DNA of 20,479 nt from Opitutales bacterium. Lineage in GTDB: Bacteria; Verrucomicrobiota; Verrucomicrobiia; Opitutales; Oceanipulchritudinaceae. Of the stretch, positions 7,469 to 15,376 are shown piece by piece. The stretch spans positions 1 to 20,479 of the forward strand of contig SKLD01000486.1 in assembly GCA_007123395.1 (NCBI GenBank), in the 5' to 3' direction. A model generated the notes under the pieces. The model was not told the origin of the DNA and did no database searches. It worked only from the letters and a program-made list of their open reading frames with translations. The stretch's first letter is position 1; each line of letters begins with the position of its first letter. A program made the translations under genes and the position numbers.

Positions 7469-9352
7469 ATGATGAAAACTTCCTCCGCCCCACCTCATTC
7501 CGGGTCGAGCCGCACGGCGACGGCCCCGGCTGACCGCTCGTACGACCCGGCCCCCGGAGAACGCGTTCCTCATCTGTGGGGCTATAGCGACACCCGCTTT
7601 GAGTTCTGCGACGACCGCAGCGTTCGCGTCACGGGCACGCGCTATCCGCTGGCGGGACCGCCCTTGCCGCGATTCCTTCCGTTCGTGGAAGAGATATTGG
7701 GAGTTCGCCTCGGTCCGGAACAGCTGCAGCAGACCGCGCCACCACCGGTGCTTTCCCCACCGGTCCGCCACGAGGGCTTTCTCGACGGACTCAATCAACT
7801 GCTCGGCAAGGACCAAATATCAGACACCGAAGAAGATCGCTTGATCCACAGCCACGGCCAGCTCAGCGTCGATGAAATCTACCGTATCCTCCAAGGCGAA
7901 GCTCCGCCGCGAACCGTTGATTTGGTGGCGTATCCGAAAGATGAGGACGAGGTTGTCGCATTGGTGAAATTGGCCAACCGCTGCAAGGTTGTGATCATCC
8001 CCTATGGGGGAGGCACCAATGTCTCCGGCGCACTGCTCTGCCCGGAAGAGGAACGCCGGATGATCGTCTCGGTCGATCTATGCCATCTGAACCGCATCCT
8101 CGCCGTCGACCGCGCAAACCATTGGGCGGTGGTCCAAGCCGGAATCACCGGCAAAGAACTGGAGAGTCGGCTCGAGGAGGCAGGTCTCACCTGCGGCCAC
8201 ATCCCGGACAGCATCGAACTCTCCACCCTCGGAGGCTGGATCGCCACCAATGCAAGCGGCATGAAGAAGAGCCGCTACGGAAACATTGAAGACATCGTGT
8301 TGGAGGCGACGCTTGTTACGCCGCGCGGCGAACTGAGTTCGCGCCCGCTGAACCCGCGGAGCTCCCCCGGTATCCACCCGCGTCATTGGCTCTTCGGCAG
8401 CGAGGGCTGCCTCGGCATCATCACCCGAGCCGTTTTACAGGTGCGGCCTGTGCCTGAACAGCGACGCTTCGCCTCGTTTGTCTTCCGCGACTTCGACACG
8501 GGTGTGCAGTTTCTCAAAGCAGTACAGTTCTCCGGCGCCCGCCCTGCCAGTCTCCGCCTCGCCAACAACTCCGAGTTCCGACTCGGGCAAGCGCTTAGTC
8601 CATCGCACGGCGGTTGGAAGGGCTTCATCGCGGGACTAAAAAAACGCTATTTGCTGGACTGGAAACGCTTCGATCCGCAGCAAATGGTTGCCTGCACCGC
8701 GGTAATGGAAGGCAACGCCGCGGAAGTCGGACAACAGGCGCGCACGCTGCACCGGCTCACGCCTCGGTTCGGCGGCCTTTCCGGCGGCGCCGAAGGCGGT
8801 AAGCGCGGGTATCGCGTGACCTTCGCGATTGCTTATATCCGTGATTTCCTCAACCGTATGGGAATTCTCGGGGAGACGTTCGAAACCTCCGCGCCGTGGG
8901 ACCGCGTGAGCGCCATAACGGATGCAGTGGAGCAGGAACTCCGTCAACTTTGCGTCCATTATGAGGTGCCGGGGCGTCCCTATCTGTCGTGGCGGGTGTC
9001 CCAGACGTATCCGACCGGAGTGTGCATTTACTTCACGATGGGGTTTTCCGGACGCGGCCTACCCGACGCCGTTCAACGGTATCAAAAAATAGAATACCGT
9101 CTTCGCGAGGTTATTCTCGAGAACGGCGGATCTATCTCTCACCACCATGGAGTCGGCAAAGTACGGCGCGACTTTGTCGCACAGGTATATTCCGATGCGG
9201 CGATTTCGGCGCTTCACGCTCTGAAACAGTCACTTGACCCGGACGACGTTTTCGCAGCCCGCAACAATGTCTTCGGGGTGGCCGATCCCACGTGCGCTTC
9301 GAGAGCACCTGCAGATGCACAACCCGCCGAAAGCGAGCCCGATCCGCCGTGA
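7469..9352 (+). CDS. Alkyldihydroxyacetonephosphate synthase (AGPS-like flavoprotein)
   Basis: 627 residues. AGPS replaces the acyl chain of acyl-DHAP with a fatty alcohol, making the ether bond of alkyl lipids; it uses FAD without net redox change. Similarity to the animal peroxisomal enzyme runs nearly end to end: LWGYSDTRFEF and TGTRYPLAG at the front, the FAD-binding IPYGGGTNVSGALLCP (177-192), AGITGKELE, GHIPDSIELSTLGGW, ASGMKKSRYGNIED and GSEGCLGIITRA, then GETFETSAPWDRV (468-480), Tyr521 in CIYFTMGF, and SISHHHGVGK with the His triad at 558-560. Arg363 (PASLRL) matches the Arg mutated in human rhizomelic chondrodysplasia type 3, as far as I recall. These features separate it from D-lactate or glycolate oxidases of the same fold. 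There is no peroxisomal signal at the N-terminus, only a disordered Ser/Pro lead. A second ATG lies at 7472. The stop overlaps the next start. Confidence 0.93.
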   Translation: MMKTSSAPPHSGSSRTATAPADRSYDPAPGERVPHLWGYSDTRFEFCDDRSVRVTGTRYPLAGPPLPRFLPFVEEILGVRLGPEQLQQTAPPPVLSPPVRHEGFLDGLNQLLGKDQISDTEEDRLIHSHGQLSVDEIYRILQGEAPPRTVDLVAYPKDEDEVVALVKLANRCKVVIIPYGGGTNVSGALLCPEEERRMIVSVDLCHLNRILAVDRANHWAVVQAGITGKELESRLEEAGLTCGHIPDSIELSTLGGWIATNASGMKKSRYGNIEDIVLEATLVTPRGELSSRPLNPRSSPGIHPRHWLFGSEGCLGIITRAVLQVRPVPEQRRFASFVFRDFDTGVQFLKAVQFSGARPASLRLANNSEFRLGQALSPSHGGWKGFIAGLKKRYLLDWKRFDPQQMVACTAVMEGNAAEVGQQARTLHRLTPRFGGLSGGAEGGKRGYRVTFAIAYIRDFLNRMGILGETFETSAPWDRVSAITDAVEQELRQLCVHYEVPGRPYLSWRVSQTYPTGVCIYFTMGFSGRGLPDAVQRYQKIEYRLREVILENGGSISHHHGVGKVRRDFVAQVYSDAAISALHALKQSLDPDDVFAARNNVFGVADPTCASRAPADAQPAESEPDPP

Positions 9353-10191
9353 ACCGCTCTCCGTCCGATCACCCGTGGCGCGGGCGCTCCGTCCTGATAA
9401 CCGGCGCCTCCTCTGGCGTTGGAGCCGCCCTCGCGGAAATCCTTGCGGCGGAAGGTGCCCGCCCCGCCCTCATGGCCCGCGACAAGGCCCGCCTTGCGGA
9501 AACGTCCCGCCGCTGCAAAGCTCTTGGGGGAGAGGCTGTGACCGTTGTCGGCGACGTCACCGTGCCTGCGGACTGCGCCGCAGCCGTGGAAGCCGCCGAC
9601 GGCGATGGCGGCGGTCTCGACATTGCCATCGCTTGCGCCGGCCTGAGCATGTGGACGCGATTCGATGAGCTGGAGGATCCAGCCACCCTTCGCCGGATCA
9701 TGGATGTGAACTACGGCGGACTCGTTAACACAGCGTTCCATGCTTTGCCCCATCTCAAGCGAAGCCGGGGGCAACTCGTCGTGATTTCGTCCATCCAAGG
9801 TTATCTTGGCGTGCCTTTTCACACCGGCTACTCGGCCTCGAAGCACGCCGTCCAAGGCTTCTGCGACTCGCTGCGGATGGAGTTGCGGGGCACCGGTGTC
9901 GGCATCCTCACTGTCATAGCGCACTGGATACAGGGAACGAAACTACGCGAACACGCCCTTGGGCCCGACGGCTGTCCGCAGGGCTCCGCACCCTTCCCGC
10001 ACGGCTCGGGCGCGGTGCCGGTCGCCGACATGGTCCGTGCGATTATGCGCGGTATGCAAGCGCGTCGACGCACCCTTTTCGTTCCCGCCAAGCTGCGCTA
10101 CCTCACTTGGCTCGTCGCCGTGGCACCGCCGCTTGCCGAAGCCATTGTACGGAGGCGGGTTTACCGGGAGCACGCCCGCCGCGGGAGATAA
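9349..10191 (+). CDS. Short-chain reductase, likely acyl/alkyl-DHAP reductase (DHRS7B-like)
   Basis: 280 residues from GTG 9349, which overlaps the AGPS stop by four bases (GTGA), implying coupled translation; an ATG at 9292 would lie deep inside AGPS and add a non-homologous Arg-rich lead. It has the classical SDR fold: TGASSGVG (18-25), Asn121, Ser148, and Tyr161/Lys165 in YSASK. The block VVISSIQGYLGVPFHTGYSA followed by SKHAVQGFCDSLRMEL closely resembles human DHRS7B (PexRAP), and the C-terminus also matches in style (VAPPLAEAIVRRR). DHRS7B-type enzymes reduce the ketone of acyl- or alkyl-DHAP with NADPH, the step after AGPS, which fits the operon. Oddities: the usual NNAG is ACAG, and the usual PG after strand beta-6 is AH (AHWIQGT). 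Substrate assignment is inference from similarity plus context. Confidence 0.82.
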   Translation: MNRSPSDHPWRGRSVLITGASSGVGAALAEILAAEGARPALMARDKARLAETSRRCKALGGEAVTVVGDVTVPADCAAAVEAADGDGGGLDIAIACAGLSMWTRFDELEDPATLRRIMDVNYGGLVNTAFHALPHLKRSRGQLVVISSIQGYLGVPFHTGYSASKHAVQGFCDSLRMELRGTGVGILTVIAHWIQGTKLREHALGPDGCPQGSAPFPHGSGAVPVADMVRAIMRGMQARRRTLFVPAKLRYLTWLVAVAPPLAEAIVRRRVYREHARRGR

Positions 10192-10236
10192 CCGAAGGCA
10201 TCAGAATCACTTCCGCCGACCGCGTAGCCCCCGCCT

Positions 10237-11070
10237 TCAGCAACGGGCCAAGGCCGCACGGGAAGCACGCACGCGGTTATTCATCTCGCGCTCTTGCGTG
10301 GCGTTCCATTCGTAGAAAGCCGCGCCCATGTAGACGAGGGAGACAACCATATTGGCGACTTTCATAAGGAGTCCGCCGAGAACCTGGTCCTGCAGCGGGC
10401 CGAAATCGGGAATGACGCGGGGCGCGAACTCGTAGGTCGGGTACAGTACTTCGGGGAAGAATGTGAGAATCCCGAAGAGTGGAATCTGCGCGACCATCAG
10501 AACGAAGAGATAGAGGACGCGAACCCCCGGATTCCTACGGCGTATAATGTTCGAGGGGCTGAGGATGGGCCAGAACATCATCACGGACGTCACAAACATC
10601 GTCAGGTGCTCGAGTGCGTGAATGGCCTTGTTGTGCAGTGCGGCCTCGTAAAGAGCGGGAAAGTGCCACACGCAAAAGACAAACGTGAAGGCAAAGCCTG
10701 CGACAAGGGGATGCAGCGTAAAGCGCGTCAGCGAAACGATCCAGGACGGCGAACGCTCAAGCAAGCCGTCGAACAACCAACCTGGAATGCCGCGGATGAG
10801 GAGCGGCGCACTTGTATACATGAGCAGGTTGTGCTGAAACATGTGCGCGCTGAAGAGGTAGTTCTCACCGAGCGCGTCGATCGGTGAACCCACCGCAATA
10901 TAGAAGACGACGACGGACGCACCGAAAAACCACGCCTCCTTCCTCGGAAACAACGCGTACGGGGCAATCCATTCGCGCAGGGGCCCGACGAGCATGGCAT
11001 AGACCCACACGACGGCGAGGATGCCGCCAATGAGGAGAGGTTCGGTGTGCCAATGCCAAATGCTGATCAT
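10237..11070 (-). CDS. ctaG: caa3-type cytochrome oxidase assembly protein CtaG
   Basis: 277 residues with about seven membrane helices. It belongs to the Bacillus-type caa3_CtaG family, distinct from the Cox11-type protein that shares the name. The typical block SAHMFQHNLLMYTSAPLL (74-91, His76 and His80) leads into GIPGW, followed by the His-containing segment VWHFPALYEAALH. The family is needed for active caa3 oxidase, probably in copper supply to CuB, at the cytoplasmic membrane. The ATG at 11070 is one base after the TAA of subunit IV (TAAAATG), a strong sign of coupled translation. It is the last gene of the oxidase operon and converges with the reductase gene ending at 10191; I see no clear terminator in the 45-base gap. 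Confidence 0.9.
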   Translation of the reverse strand: MISIWHWHTEPLLIGGILAVVWVYAMLVGPLREWIAPYALFPRKEAWFFGASVVVFYIAVGSPIDALGENYLFSAHMFQHNLLMYTSAPLLIRGIPGWLFDGLLERSPSWIVSLTRFTLHPLVAGFAFTFVFCVWHFPALYEAALHNKAIHALEHLTMFVTSVMMFWPILSPSNIIRRRNPGVRVLYLFVLMVAQIPLFGILTFFPEVLYPTYEFAPRVIPDFGPLQDQVLGGLLMKVANMVVSLVYMGAAFYEWNATQEREMNNRVRASRAALARC

Positions 11071-11071
11071 T

Positions 11072-11455
11072 TTACCACAGCAGGGAGGGCAGAAGCGTCA
11101 TAATCTCCGGAGCCCCGTCCGGGTCGCGTCGGAAGAGGAGCATGAGCGCCGTCACCGTGCCGGTGGCGAGTATAAGTCCAATGAGGAAAACAATCGTACA
11201 CAGGGCGCGGTCCCAACGCAGGTGCATGAACCACCAGATAACGCCGATGAACTTGACGGTGGACAATACCATCAACGAGGTAAAGAGGAACCACCTGTTG
11301 ACCGGCACGTAAATGATCACCAATTCGATCCCCGTGATCGCGATGAGCGCAATGGAGAGATTGAAAAAGGTGAAATACTTTTTGTGCTCCTCGACGACGT
11401 AGTCGGGAGTTACTGGCTTTTGCTGGGTTTCGGCCATATCTGGAGTGATTGCCAT
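11072..11455 (-). CDS. ctaF: Cytochrome c oxidase subunit IV (caa3 type)
   Basis: 127 residues with three membrane helices (about 32-50, 56-76 and 84-107). The segment VIWWFMHLRWDRA between helices two and three is typical of the prokaryotic subunit IV family. It is a small accessory subunit that stabilises the caa3 oxidase. The start at 11455 gives MAITPDMAETQQ; a second ATG at 11437 is equally possible, since neither has a Shine-Dalgarno sequence. The frame extends upstream to 11557 but only inside ctaE, so that part is rejected. It lies 28 bases after ctaE and one base before ctaG. Confidence 0.88.
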   Translation of the reverse strand: MAITPDMAETQQKPVTPDYVVEEHKKYFTFFNLSIALIAITGIELVIIYVPVNRWFLFTSLMVLSTVKFIGVIWWFMHLRWDRALCTIVFLIGLILATGTVTALMLLFRRDPDGAPEIMTLLPSLLW

Positions 11456-11483
11456 TCGTGGTTTTGGGTGGGCGGCTACCGCC

Positions 11484-12203
11484 CTAGAATCCGAAGACCG
11501 GCAGGTATTCGACGAGGTATACGGCGGTGAAGATAACGATCCACACCACATCGACAAAGTGCCAGTAAAGGCCCGCTACTTCGACATCGAGGGCGTTTTC
11601 GTGCTTATAACGACCCGTCATGGGCGCAAAGACCACGCGGAAGGGCAGCCAGAGGAAACGCCTGCCCTTCAAGGTGTACCACGCCCAGTCCTTGGGCAGG
11701 GTGCAGGCTGTCCAGCACGAAAGCCAAAGTACTCCGAGGGCTACGTGAACACCATGAGTGCCGGTGAGGACGTAAAAGGTGGACCCGAAGACACTGCTGC
11801 TAAGGGTAAGCCCGGATTCCCTTACAAAGTGATTGAACTCATACACCTGACCACTGAGGAATATGAGTCCAAAGAAGATCGTGCCGAGAAGGAAGCGACG
11901 CATTCCGGCGATATTGCCCTTGTGCGCGGCCGAGACGGAGAGCGCCATGAGCAGCGAACTCATGAGGAGAATAAAGGAACTGAAAGCCGTCAACTCGATG
12001 TCGAAGATCTCCGTGGGCTCGACGACCGTCGGGTAGACCTTGCGATAGATGAGGTGGGTCGAGATAAGCGTGCCGAAGAACATGCAATCGGACGCAAGAA
12101 AGGCCCACATGGCGAGCTTCTTGTTCTCAACGCCCGTGGACGTTTTCTTGAGGGGCGCGAGCGCGGCGTGCGGGTCGTCGGTAGTAGCTGCGTGGGAACT
12201 CAT
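11484..12203 (-). CDS. ctaE: Cytochrome c oxidase subunit III (five-helix form)
   Basis: 239 residues with five membrane helices (about 31-53, 72-92, 102-121, 139-166 and 208-231). The family motifs are FLASDCMFFGTL, GQVYEF, GTHGVHVALG and AGLYWHFVDVVW. It lacks the first two helices of seven-helix subunit III, which fits the two extra helices at the C-terminus of subunit I here, as in Bacillus-type caa3 oxidases. The loop between helices four and five (about 168-206) is long and aromatic, with a WLPFRVVFAP stretch I do not see as typical. The start at 12203 gives MSSHAATTDD; upstream codons to 12350 lie inside ctaD and are rejected. It follows ctaD by 47 bases. Confidence 0.93.
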   Translation of the reverse strand: MSSHAATTDDPHAALAPLKKTSTGVENKKLAMWAFLASDCMFFGTLISTHLIYRKVYPTVVEPTEIFDIELTAFSSFILLMSSLLMALSVSAAHKGNIAGMRRFLLGTIFFGLIFLSGQVYEFNHFVRESGLTLSSSVFGSTFYVLTGTHGVHVALGVLWLSCWTACTLPKDWAWYTLKGRRFLWLPFRVVFAPMTGRYKHENALDVEVAGLYWHFVDVVWIVIFTAVYLVEYLPVFGF

Positions 12204-12250
12204 GGTATGGCAAATCCGGTGATATCGCGTGTATGTGCGGTTGGCAGCGG

Positions 12251-14224
12251 TCAGTGGTGACCGTGGTCGTCTTCCGGGGCGGGCATGGCATCGGCATACT
12301 CCGCCGGATCGGGATGCAGGTGGAATCCACCCGGGCCCTCCAGAGCCCATGCCGCGATGCCATAGAAAGTTAGGAGGAGACCGGCGATGACAATCTCCAG
12401 CCCGAATACGGCCTCGCTCGTCATTGGCACAGGTTGTTTATGAAAGACCATGCCGAGGCAGGCAATGAATAGACCGATGGACGTGATGAGCGGCCACCAG
12501 GACTGGTCGGGCATGTGGATGCCGTGCTCGCCCGGGGCGATCTTCTCCATGCGCTTCGCCTCGACGCCGTATTTGTCTTCCCACACTTGGTCGCGGGCGT
12601 GGATAACGGGGGTATAGGGGAAGTTGTATTCCTTCGGTGGACTTTCCGTGTCCCACTCCAGCGTGCGGGAATCCCATGGATCCTTCGGTGACTTCTTGCC
12701 CTTGTAGTAGGCATGAATGGCCTGGATGACAAAAATGAGAATGCCGATACCGAGAATGAAGGCGCCGATCGTCGACCAGAAGTTCGACTGGTCCCAGCCC
12801 ATTTCCGACTTGTAGGTATGCGTGCGGCGCGGCATTCCTGTCATCCCGAGGATGTGCATGGGGAAGAAGGCAAGATTGAAGCCGATGAACATCAGGTAGA
12901 ATACAATCTTACCTACAAAATCGTCCATGAGGCGGCCTGTCACCTTGGGGAACCAATAATACATCCCCGCGAAGAGGGCGAAGATCGAGCCGCCGATGAG
13001 AACGTAGTGAAAGTGCGCGACAACAAAGTAGGTATCCTGCTGCTGCGCGTCGACGGGCGGCGAGCTGTGCATGATGCCGGTGAAACCACCCATCATGAAC
13101 ATCCAGATAAAGCCCACCGAAAACAACATGGGGGTGGTGAAGCGGATGCGCCCGCCCCACATCGTGCCAATCCAGTTAAAGATCTTCACCCCTGTCGGGA
13201 TAGCGATAAGCATCGTGAGAAAGGCAAAGGCGGTTGTCGCGACGACGCCGAGGCCCGTCGTGAACATGTGGTGACTCCACACCGCGAAGCCGAGAAACCC
13301 GATGACCGCACCCGAGAAAACGATGAGCGGATAGCCAAAGAGCGGTTTGCGCGAAAAGACGGGTAGAATTTCCGAGATGATGCCCATCGCCGGAAGAATG
13401 AGGATGTAGACCTCGGGATGGCCGAAGATCCAAAAGAGGTGCTGCCAGAGGATTGGCTTGCCCCCGCCCTCGACATTGAAGAAGTAGGTGCCGAAGTGGC
13501 GGTCGAACATCAACTCGATAAGCGCGATGGTGATGGCCGGAAACGCGAGTATGATGAGAAACGAGGTGATGAGAGTCATCCAGGTGAAAAGCGGCAAACG
13601 CATCATACTCATCCCCGGTGCGCGCATGTTTACGATAGTTGTGATAAAGTTGAAAGCCCCCACAAGCGACGCGATGCCGAGAATCTGCAGGCCCATTATC
13701 CAGAAGTCGGTTCCCATCTCCGGACTGTACTGCCGGTCGGTGAGTGGCGCGTAAGCGAACCACCCGATGGCGGGTGCCCCGCCGGGGAAGAACCAGCTCA
13801 GATTCAGGATCACCCCGCCGAGGAGGAAGCACCAGAGCCCGAGCGCATTCATGCGCGGAAAGGCGACGTCACGCGCCCCGATCTGGAGCGGCATGATGTA
13901 GTTGAAAAACGCCGCGCTCAAAGGCATGACAGCAAGAAAGATCATTGTCGTGCCATGCATGGTGAAGAGTTGGTTGTAAGTGCGCGCCGAGATCACTTCC
14001 TGCTCCGGATACATGAGCTGCGCGCGGATAATGAGCGCCTCGATACCACCGAGAATGAGAAAGAAGAGCGCGCCGACCGCGTAGCCGATCCCGATTTTCT
14101 TGTGGTCGACTGTCGTGAGAAAGCCGACGAGTCCGGTGTTCTTGAGGGGGCGCCGCCAGATACCGTCGCGGACGGGTTCGGCGGGAGCAGGGGCGTGGTG
14201 TTCGGTTTCAACCGTGCTGGCCAT
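12251..14224 (-). CDS. ctaD: Cytochrome c oxidase subunit I (caa3, A1 type)
   Basis: 657 residues. It carries heme a and the heme a3-CuB site where oxygen is reduced and protons are pumped. Ligands are all present: His90 (heme a), His269, His318 and His319 (CuB), His404 (heme a3) and His406 (heme a). The GHPEVY motif (268-273) supplies Glu271 of the D-channel and Tyr273 for the His-Tyr crosslink, so it is an A1-type oxidase. Asp119 (IGARDVAFPRMN) is the D-channel entrance and Lys347 (TGVKIFNW) belongs to the K-channel. The C-terminus is extended by two extra helices (about 577-595 and 606-628), as in Bacillus CtaD, and ends in a His/Asp-rich tail (EDDHGHH). The start at 14224 lies 20 bases after ctaC with no Shine-Dalgarno sequence. 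Confidence 0.97.
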   Translation of the reverse strand: MASTVETEHHAPAPAEPVRDGIWRRPLKNTGLVGFLTTVDHKKIGIGYAVGALFFLILGGIEALIIRAQLMYPEQEVISARTYNQLFTMHGTTMIFLAVMPLSAAFFNYIMPLQIGARDVAFPRMNALGLWCFLLGGVILNLSWFFPGGAPAIGWFAYAPLTDRQYSPEMGTDFWIMGLQILGIASLVGAFNFITTIVNMRAPGMSMMRLPLFTWMTLITSFLIILAFPAITIALIELMFDRHFGTYFFNVEGGGKPILWQHLFWIFGHPEVYILILPAMGIISEILPVFSRKPLFGYPLIVFSGAVIGFLGFAVWSHHMFTTGLGVVATTAFAFLTMLIAIPTGVKIFNWIGTMWGGRIRFTTPMLFSVGFIWMFMMGGFTGIMHSSPPVDAQQQDTYFVVAHFHYVLIGGSIFALFAGMYYWFPKVTGRLMDDFVGKIVFYLMFIGFNLAFFPMHILGMTGMPRRTHTYKSEMGWDQSNFWSTIGAFILGIGILIFVIQAIHAYYKGKKSPKDPWDSRTLEWDTESPPKEYNFPYTPVIHARDQVWEDKYGVEAKRMEKIAPGEHGIHMPDQSWWPLITSIGLFIACLGMVFHKQPVPMTSEAVFGLEIVIAGLLLTFYGIAAWALEGPGGFHLHPDPAEYADAMPAPEDDHGHH

Positions 14225-14244
14225 GATCGGATAAAAAGTCGTAA

Positions 14245-15372
14245 TTAACGGAGCGTGTAGAGATATGCCGTAACCGCGTGGACTTCTTCGTCAGAGAGGT
14301 CGTAGTCCTTCAGGCCCGGCATTATGACGGTTCGACCGTCGCGGTCGAGGAAGCCGCGGTACATGAAATTGCCGGGTTTCACGTTTTCCGGTTCGCGGAT
14401 CCACTTGTAGAGTAGATCGTATTCGTTTTCATACCACCCGGCGGCCACCGATGTGCGGGAGCCGAAATGAGCGAGGTTCGGCCCATTGGTCTGCTGGCGG
14501 GGATTTACGCTGTGACACCCGGCGCAGGCCTGCCGGAAGACCTCGGCACCTTTAAGGATCTTGTCTTCGGGGTAGCCCCAGTCCTCACGTGCCAGGAGGG
14601 GCTCGAAGGAGCCGTCGTCCTTCACTGTGTCGCGCTGCTGGTCTTCGAGCCACTGTTCCCATTCGTCCTCGGGCAGGGCGATGGCGCGGAAGAGCATGTA
14701 GGCGTGGGAATCACCGCAAAACTCAGCGCACTGTCCCCAGAAGTAGCCAGGCTCATCGGCAAGAATCCATATGAAATTCTCCTGCCCGGGAATGAGGTCC
14801 ACTTTGCCCGCCAGCTTGGGTAGCCAGAAGCTGTGGATGACGTCGTCAGAACGCAGGTTGATCTTGATGGCCCGCCCCGCCGGGAAGACGATTTCATTGG
14901 CAGTGTAAAAGCCGTAATCCGGGTATTCAAAGGCCCACCACCACTGGAAGCCGGTGGCGTTGATTTCGACCGCGTTCTCCAGTAACTCGTCGGGAACAAC
15001 CTTTTTGAGAATGATGCCGCCGAAAGTCGGGATGGCGATGATGACGAGCAATGCCGCCGAAGCAATGACAAGACCCATTTCCAGCATCGGATGGCCGTGC
15101 GATTGCGGGGGGATGAAATTGGGGTCGTCGCCCTTGCGCTGGCGGAACTTCCAGAGCACCCACGCAAGCGCTCCCCCCACGGTGACGAAGATGAAAAGCG
15201 TCACGTAGAGAATGAGCATGAAAATATCATACTGGTTCTTCGCAATCGGGCCTTTGGGATCAAGGGCAGACTGCTGCCCCTCGATATTGAGGGAACAACC
15301 GGCGAGCAAGAGGAGCAGTGCGCCGGCGATGCCCGCGGCGACGAGAAAGGGAGTGCGGATTCGTGGGCGCAT
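14245..15372 (-). CDS. ctaC: Cytochrome c oxidase subunit II with fused cytochrome c (caa3)
   Basis: 375 residues. The N-terminal signal ends in the lipobox LLAGC, so Cys26 is likely lipidated. Two membrane helices follow (about 47-75 and 98-121), then the cupredoxin domain with the CuA ligands His180, Cys215, Cys219, His223 and Met226 (QCAEFCGDSHAYM) and the electron-entry aromatic stretch GFQWWWAFEYP. A C-terminal cytochrome c domain carries CAGCH (283-287); Met351 (VIMPGLKD) is the likely distal heme ligand, Met337 the alternative. The fused heme defines the caa3 class, which takes electrons directly into its own cytochrome c. The start at 15372 gives MRPRIRTPFLVAAG and lies four bases after the ctaB stop; codons up to 15492 are inside ctaB and rejected. 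Confidence 0.96.
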   Translation of the reverse strand: MRPRIRTPFLVAAGIAGALLLLLAGCSLNIEGQQSALDPKGPIAKNQYDIFMLILYVTLFIFVTVGGALAWVLWKFRQRKGDDPNFIPPQSHGHPMLEMGLVIASAALLVIIAIPTFGGIILKKVVPDELLENAVEINATGFQWWWAFEYPDYGFYTANEIVFPAGRAIKINLRSDDVIHSFWLPKLAGKVDLIPGQENFIWILADEPGYFWGQCAEFCGDSHAYMLFRAIALPEDEWEQWLEDQQRDTVKDDGSFEPLLAREDWGYPEDKILKGAEVFRQACAGCHSVNPRQQTNGPNLAHFGSRTSVAAGWYENEYDLLYKWIREPENVKPGNFMYRGFLDRDGRTVIMPGLKDYDLSDEEVHAVTAYLYTLR

Positions 15373-15376
15373 GTAG

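Noticed and set aside
12713..14248. Long + strand frames opposite ctaD
   Set aside because: Charged, low-information sequences antisense to subunit I, whose conserved residues fix the - strand as coding.
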